In this document: positions 57,735 to 64,000 of the stretch, piece after piece
Layout of the letters: the number at the start of each line of letters is the position of its first letter
Numbering within the stretch: position 1 is the stretch's first letter
Assembly (NCBI RefSeq): GCF_015832195.1
Contig: NW_024037374.1
Location: 558,001 to 622,000, forward strand
Direction of reading: 5' to 3'
Length of the DNA stretch: 64,000 nucleotides
DNA from: Motacilla alba alba
Lineage: Eukaryota > Chordata > Aves > Passeriformes > Motacillidae
Translations under genes and position numbers: made by a program
The notes under the pieces: generated by a model
Database searches by the model: none
Seen by the model: only the letters and a program-made list of their open reading frames with translations
What the model was told of the DNA's origin: nothing

Positions 57735-57890
57735 CCATGACCATTCCTTGGGAAGCCTGTTCAGCCCGAGCACCCTATGGGGGAAGATCCTTTTCCTGAT
57801 ATCCAACCTAACCCTCCCTGACACAGCTCCAGCCATTCCCTCGGGTCCTGTCCCTGGTCCCAGAGAGCAGAGATCGGAGCTGCCCCGCAT
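57735..57890 (-). mobile_element. CR1 LINE 3' fragment
   Basis: AAGCCTGTTCAGCCCGAGCAC and CTTTTCCTGATATCCAACCTA are complement of the CR1 3' region; short and truncated. Confidence 0.65.
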
Positions 57891-58079
57891 GGGGAAGTTG
57901 CCAGGGCACTGCTGACTCAGATCCAACTGGCCATTGACCAGGATGGCTCAGCTTCCCAGCCCCTCATTCCCCAGTCTGTCCGTACATCCTGGATTGCCCT
58001 ATCCCAGGAGAGCACAATCCATCCCTTGTGTTGTTGGTCTCCATATGGTTGGTGGTTGTCCCTTTCTTCCCTGTGTCCA

Positions 58080-58460
58080 GGTTTCTCCCAGGGTCTTCAG
58101 GCCTTCCAGGGAGCCAATAGCTCTTCCCATTTTGAATGGGCTGTGCACTGTTCACGATCCCTTCCAGTCCTGTGTCCAAGTCATTTATGGAGATGTTGGG
58201 GAGCACAGGGCCGAGGATGGAGCCCTGCAGAACCCCACTAGTGACCGGTGCCAGCCTGATGCCACCCCAGTCACTGTCATCCTTTGTGCCTGACCCTTGT
58301 GCCCACTGTCACCCATCTCATGGCATGTTTGTCCAGCTGGGACTGGACAGTTTGTCCTGAAGGATCCTGGCAGAGACAGTCTGGAAAGCTTTGCTGGAAT
58401 CCCAAAATATTACATCTTTTGGGTTTCTTTACTGGCTTTCCTTGATGAACCAGATGGGTC
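58080..58460 (-). mobile_element. CR1 LINE fragment, minus strand
   Basis: Same CR1 reverse-transcriptase part as 56,560-56,995, in reverse orientation. It lies immediately downstream of the MROH gene's polyadenylation signal. Confidence 0.8.
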
Positions 58461-58511
58461 ACCTTGTCTTAAAAGGAAATTGACAAGCTATTATTTAAAT
58501 AAAAAACTAAC

Positions 58512-58517
58512 TTTATT
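58512..58517 (-). terminator. MROH-like gene polyadenylation signal
   Basis: AATAAA on the minus strand (TTTATT on plus), about 260 bases past the stop codon at 58,776. Confidence 0.55.
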
Positions 58518-58775
58518 TACAAAACTATAGTTGGGTTGCCAACCATAATCCTTAAAACAAAGTGATGTCCAGGCTCAACAATGCCTGTATGACCCTTCAG
58601 ACAAAAAGTGCTGACCAAGCCTGGGGCTGGGGTTGAATCCAGCCACACCCGGAGCCTTCTCTGAGAAGGATCTTAGGAAGTCAGGGAGTCCTTTCTGCAC
58701 CTTGTGAATCAGTGGGAGGGTGCCCCTGATCAGTCTTGCCTGATTGTCCCACTCTGGACATAACAGGCCCCCAGC

Positions 58776-61700
58776 TCAGCGGTGCCAGCACCACAGAGCA
58801 CATCGTGACTCTCCTGGTGTTCGCTGCTCCCTCAACCTCCTCAGGATCAAGCTGGTCTGAGCTGCCAGGCAACGGATGAATTCACACCCATCTTTCTCCA
58901 AGGCCTGAAGTTCTGTGACCAAACCAGAGCCGAGATGAGTTCCTGTGTTTGCAGAGAACCCCCACTCTCCCAGCCCTCGCTCCCCACTCACCACTGAAAA
59001 CCAGAGTAGGCAGCTCCTTGCTTTGGTCCTTGAGATGCCTCATGATGGTCCCTGGGCACAGAGCTCTGTTAGCCCCTGCTGTTCCCCAGCATGCTGCCTG
59101 CAGCCAGGGACCACCAATAGCCTGGATGTGGCACTGGCAAGGGCTGGGGGGGACAGGAGCTGCCCAAAGTGGGACCCTGGGCTGGGGCTCACCAATGAAC
59201 CTGATAGTCCAGTCTCGCACGCATTCCTGAGGGTCCTTCAGGTACTGCAGGCTCTGATGAAGGTATTGCTCAGCCCTGCTGCTATCCTTTTTCATCTGGA
59301 GGGACCATAAAGGTGTGAGCATGGTCACATACCCTCCAGGTGGCTGGAGTAGTCCCTCCTGCTAGCACCTCCATTACCAAGAGCCCTCCTCCTTTCCACT
59401 GGGTGCAGGAAGGGGAGATGGGCCTGGAGAAGAGCCCCTGGGGCTCTGTTCTTGAGCCAGGAACAAGGATGCAGCTCCAGGCTGTGGGGTCTCTTCCCTA
59501 GGCCCAGCTGCAGAGCCCATGGCCTGGCACAGTTCCTGGGGCGCATCCTCACCAAGCAGTCAGCCATCCTCCAGGTCTGCCATGTCTTCACCACATGCTT
59601 CATCTCCTTCCACCTGAGGAGCTCTGTGATAGCAAGGAGGGCATTCCTGGAGGCCTGTGGAACAGCAGAAGCTGGAAGATGGCTCCAGGGCCTGAGAAAC
59701 GTGACTCTGCCTTTAGGGAGCTGTGACACACCCCTGCCAAAGCATCTGGGTGCAGCCCCTAGGTACAGGGATTGAGGCTCAAATCCCTGCTCTCCAACAC
59801 CTTTGGGGACCCACTGACCACAGCTTGGTGGTGCTGGGCTGGTGCTGAGCCCTGCTGGAGTAGGTAGGGCAGGGGTTGGAAATGGCCATGCCATCTTGTC
59901 TGGTCCTGCTGCACTGGTTCTGCAGGGACCCTTCCCAGGGGCTGTGCTGGGGGAGTGCTGCCCAATGCCCCGGAGCCCTAGGGGGTGCCAGCCACCCCTC
60001 TCTGTGTCACTGCTCGGCCTTGACATCAGTACCTGGCCCACTTTGGGAGCCTCGTCATTCATGCGAAGGATGAGTGGGGCCAGGACAGTGTGCACGTAGT
60101 TCTTCATCCACTTCTTCTCCTTCCCCACCACTGTCCTCACCAGGTCTCTGAAGGAGCATATGCAGCTCTCCCGCACCCAGCTTTCCTCCTGGAAGGAACA
60201 AGGAGAGGTGAGCTTGGGAAGCAGCAGGTCCCACCCATAATGGGGGTGTAGTAAGAGCCTGAATGAGGGATGTGGGACTCCAGGCAGCTCTTCAGAATGC
60301 TGTTTATTGTATCCAAGATGTTACAGCAGTCCAGGGTCGTGGGTGACAGAGCCTGTGCCTACAGCTGTCAGCTCCAGCTGCAGACAAGCCTGAAGACCCT
60401 TTAATTTTCATTACAATGCATTATATACTTTTCTTTGCTGAGCATCTTAATACAGAAGAACCAATCTATACCTTAACTTTTCTCTATAGCCTATCTTCAT
60501 TACTATAATTACCATATTCATGTTACTATTCTCCAATCACTAAAAGTTAGTATGTCACAGTTTAAGCTAGAAGTTGTTTTTCAGTTCTCTTGCAGTGGAA
60601 AATTCTGAGACCTTTTTTCTACTTGTAACATCTGCTGACTTGTTTGCTTATGCTATCTTTCATGGTAAAAACATCTTCTTGTTTGAGGTGGGTTTATCCT
60701 TTGCTCTAAGTCATAAAAACCCCTTCTAACTAACATACCCTTTGCCTTCTTAGTTACCCAGCAAGACTGGCTCAGCAATTCTTTACTTCTATATCAAAAC
60801 TTGCTTCCATCTTTATTTCGTTCTCAGGTTTTACATTCAGAAATCTTTCTGCCAAGTACACGTCTGTGAGACTTTTTTGTCAAACTTTCATCCTTCCCAA
60901 CAGGGTGTGACAGTAGCTGAGGTGAGGGGTGATGCTCAGGGGCCAGATTGCAGACTGGGGAGAAGCAGGCCCAGAATCCATCCCTGGACTGGAAATGGAG
61001 AGCCCAGGGGAGTGCAGCCTGCTCTCAGTATTGCTGCCGTAGCCCTGTGTCCCTCTTAGGGCTCGGTTTTAGTTACTGTTAATAGAATTTTCTTTATACC
61101 CTTTTAAAGTTTTGAGCCTGCTTTGCCTTTCTCCTAATCCCATCTCACAGCAGGAAGTGAGTGCATGGATGATTGGCCAGCACTGAAACCCACCACACTC
61201 ACCAGCACGTTGGTTGGGAAATCTCAAAATTAGGGAAATCTGAAATTGGCAAAGCAAAACCACTACAGGTGAGCTTGGGAAGCAGCAGCTCCCACCCACA
61301 ATGGGGAGGGGTGTGACAGCAGCTGAGGTGAGGGACGATGCTCAGGGGCCAGACTGCAGAGGGGGGAGAAGCAGAATCCATCCCGGGAGAGCGCAGGGGA
61401 GCAGAGCCTGCCCCGAGTGCTGCTGTCACAGCCCAGTGCCCCTCTCAGGGCTTGTGCTCCACATCAGCCTCACCTCATCGAAGTGGCGCCGGAGTGCCTT
61501 TGCCATGTCCACGGCAATGGAACTGGCCTCGGTCCTCTTCAAGCGCCTCATCACGCTCTGGAGGACCCTCAGGGCCTTCATCGCCAGAGACATGCAGTTG
61601 TGCTGCAACAGGTTCACCAGGTCTGGCAGCAGGACCTTCATTTTTCTTGCCTGCAGGAAAGACAGTTTCCATTTTGTGAGTGGGCCCAAGCCTGGAACAC

Positions 61701-63165
61701 TCCCCAGGCCCTGCCAGTCAGGGAGGGTGCTCGGAGCAGTGACCCCTTGTCCTGACTCCCAGCCCAGGACTGCAGAGCCCAGCTTCCATGCGTGTGCCCC
61801 TGACACCACCCTGCTCACCCTGTCATCTCTCTCGGACAGTATGATGAGGGCCCTGAGCAGCAGGGAGATCATCTGTCTGTCTCTGCTGTTGCCTGAATAC
61901 AACAGAAACCTGCAGGTTTTGTACAATGGAGCGAATTCCTCCTCTTGCACTTCTTCGGAGGCCAGCAGCTGAAAGAAACCCTGCAGTGAGCAACCTTTGC
62001 CCCTGGCAAAGCCAACAGGGCTCCTCTGGCACAGCTTCTGCTTCCCCCCACAGCTGAGGACAAAGGCACCAGGGCTTTTCCCGCTCACTCACAGCCAAGC
62101 AAGTGAGGCAGTTGTTCCCATCAGAGGTCTGGAAAACGCCATTCTTCAGGTCCTGGAGCTGGACATGCAGCTCCTTCAAGACCTTCTCTACTGTCTGGGG
62201 CACCGAGAACATCACCTCCCACAAACTGAGGGCATTCCTGCAAGGCAGAGCACTGTCAGCAGGGCCTGGGCCAGCCCTGCAGGATGTGGGGTGCCTGGGG
62301 ATCCTGCCCAGGCAGGCAGGAGATGCCTGAGGAGCAGCGTGCTCACTCTGGGCTGGCTCTGGCTGGCCCAGCCAGCTCAGGATGACCCCCAACAGGGCTG
62401 GAAAGCGTGGTGGGATGGAGGGCCCTGCTCAGTGGGGTCCTGCAGTGTTCTTAGGTTTGCCAGCCAGAGGGTCTCGGGGTCCCTCTCCCCACAGAGGCTG
62501 TTGGGCCAGTACCTCTCTCCTCGTGGAGCGATCTGCAGCAGTGTTGTGACCACCTGCCCAGGACTCTTGTCAGCCACCAAGAGAAGCAGGGAGTGGAGGC
62601 TGTGCTGGACTTGGGTGTCCATGACCAGCCCAGTGTGGTAGATATGGCTCACGATGTTTGGCACCTGGAGGGACACAGGTGAGGATGGTGCTGCCACTGC
62701 AGCCAAGCTGCCCTTCCCATCCCTCTCTGCTGCCTCAGGGTGGCTTCAGGTGCCCAAGACATCTGGATTTGGGAGGGATGGAGGGAGGCAGGAAGCCAAC
62801 ATGGCTGGGCAATCCAGACACAGGCCACTTACATCCATCAGCCACCAGTCAGGGTCTCTCCCAATCACCTCCAGCATGCTGAGAGCCACCTGCTGATTGC
62901 AGGTGGATGAATAGTGGAACGTGGTAATGGTTGAAAGGATGATGCATGTCCTCTCAGAAGGTCCCAGGTATTTTCCAACGGCCTGTGGCAGGAAGGAAAG
63001 GAGCTCTGCTGATTCTGGGCCCACAAAGGGTGTGGACAAAAGTCCCAGCAAGGGGAGCTCTCAGTACCTCGATGAAGTCCTTGGCACTGGGAGAACGAAG
63101 CGAGGAGGTGATCTCAGCTTCCCAATGTGCTTGGAGCTGTGCATTACGCTCTGGCAGTGTCACAC
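58776..63165 (-). CDS. Maestro heat-like repeat (MROH) family protein, C-terminal 11 exons (5' end outside)
   Basis: Minus-strand exons: 63068-63165, 62833-62982, 62513-62664, 62093-62237, 61819-61980, 61474-61650, 60033-60188, 59553-59654, 59193-59295, 58992-59051 and 58776-58912 (stop). All junctions are GT-AG and phases join without a break, giving about 480 residues. Content is leucine-rich amphipathic helices in pairs, as in HEAT repeats. Family-like segments include DLVNLLQHNCMSLAMKALRV, SWVRESCICSFRDLVR, DPQECVRDWTIRFIGEPQ-type sequence and the end CLAAQTSLILRRLREQRTP. MROH proteins are largely uncharacterised; birds carry many copies. Which member this is cannot be told by eye. No stop or frameshift was seen, so it is probably functional. 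The start exon was not found before the window end. Confidence 0.85.
60250..60902 (-). mobile_element. Solo LTR (653 bp) in an MROH intron
   Basis: Flanked on both sides by GGGTGT (60,244-60,249 and 60,903-60,908), a 6-base target-site duplication. On the minus strand it starts TGTTGGGAAGGATG and has AATAAA at 60,303-60,308, about 55 bases from its end, with AT-rich U3. A duplicated piece of the same intron (61,267-61,460) lacks it, which confirms the insertion. A 6-base duplication suits class II (ERVK-like) elements. Confidence 0.75.
60904..61065. repeat. Intron duplication, copy A
   Basis: Together with 60,206-60,249 (interrupted by the LTR), this matches 61,267-61,460: shared AGGTGAGCTTGGGAAGCAGC, GATGCTCAGGGGCCAGA and GAATCCATCCC. 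Confidence 0.75.
61267..61460. repeat. Intron duplication, copy B
   Basis: Uninterrupted partner of 60,206-60,249 plus 60,904-61,065. It lies directly upstream (plus sense) of the exon at 61,474. Confidence 0.75.
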
Positions 63166-63249
63166 CTGAAGAGTGGGGAAAATTGGACATGTCAGTGAGA
63201 CACAGCTGCTGTGCCAGCAAGCCAACCACATCCTGTTGGAGTTCTGGAT

Positions 63250-64000
63250 GCTGAGAATTTTAGACTTTCTGTGCTAACAGACTCTGACCCCCAGGAAGGC
63301 ACTACATCTGACCTGAGGATGTGAAAAAGACTTCCAAAATTAATTGATAGCACTGGGATTATAGGTGTGTGGTTAATTAGAAGTGTGTAATATCACAGGC
63401 TAGAAAACATAAGAGTTTAAGGTTTTAGAATAGAGAAATACATATAGGGCAAGTTTTAAGGTGGAGACAGGTTGTTCTTCTTTACCTTCTTCTTCCTTCT
63501 CCTTCGTAAGTCTGAGTAGTATTTTGTAATTGGACAGAAAAGTCTGCATTGCAGACTTCAAGTGATCAGTTATTAGGTTAAAAGTGAAAATAATTTAGGT
63601 GTCATTTCTTAATTAGATAGTTTAGCCTTAAAAGACCTTGTAACAAGAGATAGCCATTTTGTCCCTGCAATGAAAGACTGCAGAACTCATTGCCTGTGAG
63701 ACTGTAACACTGATAAGTTAAACACAAGTCTTAAATGAGTCTAAACATGAAATATTGTCTCTAGTACCTTCAATCCCAATCTCAACAGAAGAAAAAAAAA
63801 AGCCAAAATCCAGCACATCCTGACAGAGCTTGGGAACTAGGAATGGCTGCGGAGGAGTTGGTCATAGCAGGAGGTGGTGGCACTGAGCAACCTCCCTCCA
63901 GTGTCTGTAGCGAGTGCTGCTGGCCCAGGAGGCTCTGAGCCCCTGGAGCTCTGCATGCAGCCCCCAGTGGCTGCAGTACTGGTCAGGGGAAAGGGCTCGT
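63250..64000. other. Upstream of the MROH exons; no exon identified
   Basis: 63,250-63,780 is AT-rich, possibly old retroelement DNA (GACCTTGTAACAAGAGATAGCC). 63,830-64,000 is GC-richer and ends the window. Neither contains a recognisable MROH exon. Confidence 0.4.

Noticed and set aside
57964..58206. Small ORF with NISINDLDTGLEG as a host gene
   Set aside because: It is the reverse-transcriptase part of a truncated CR1 LINE.

Overview
The window is nuclear DNA of a bird, most likely a songbird. It carries compact split vertebrate genes with GT-AG introns and CpG-rich promoters, several CR1 LINE fragments of avian type, LTRs of avian endogenous retroviruses, and many GC-rich minisatellites of the kind found on avian microchromosomes. 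No bacterial or CRISPR-like feature is present. Species was not determined.

Layout. (1) 1-11,690 is a tandem array of five full units (1.6 to 3.0 kb) plus a cut remnant. Units differ by presence of a 1.14 kb LTR-like block and of a full-length CpG island. Every unit holds a short stretch resembling 18S rRNA, split by about 30 bases. (2) 11,690-14,030 is intergenic, with a CR1 fragment. (3) 14,178-24,339 is a complete 12-exon ACADM gene (medium-chain acyl-CoA dehydrogenase, + strand); its polyadenylation signal is at 25,193. (4) 25,405-26,375 is one inverted copy of the array unit, so array sequence brackets ACADM in opposite orientations. (5) About 28,300-53,930 is a very large inverted duplication. 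The long arms are 30,868-37,513 and 41,350-48,065 around a 3.8 kb spacer of retroelement remnants. Each arm carries one intact copy of a small split gene for a secreted Gly/Ile-rich peptide of 74 residues, in divergent head-to-head orientation. Farther out, the right side has a complete QPRT gene (quinolinate phosphoribosyltransferase, + strand), and the left side has a broken QPRT copy lacking promoter and first coding exon. (6) 54,700-56,560 is minisatellite DNA. (7) 56,560-58,460 holds an inverted pair of CR1 fragments and an LTR. (8) 58,500-63,165 holds the last 11 exons of a maestro heat-like repeat (MROH) family gene on the minus strand, with a solo LTR in one intron.

The genes do not form one pathway. 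ACADM (mitochondrial beta-oxidation) and QPRT (de novo NAD synthesis) are ordinary metabolic genes; MROH proteins are helical-repeat proteins of mostly unknown role. The least described item is the duplicated secreted-peptide gene: all its internal exons are symmetric phase 0, and one exon-intron pair appears to be tandemly duplicated inside the gene. I do not recognise its family.

Limits: repeat families and percent identities were judged by eye. Splice sites were called from consensus and reading-frame continuity, not transcripts. The dense repeats, and neighbours that differ from human synteny as I recall it, make assembly error a real alternative for parts of the layout.
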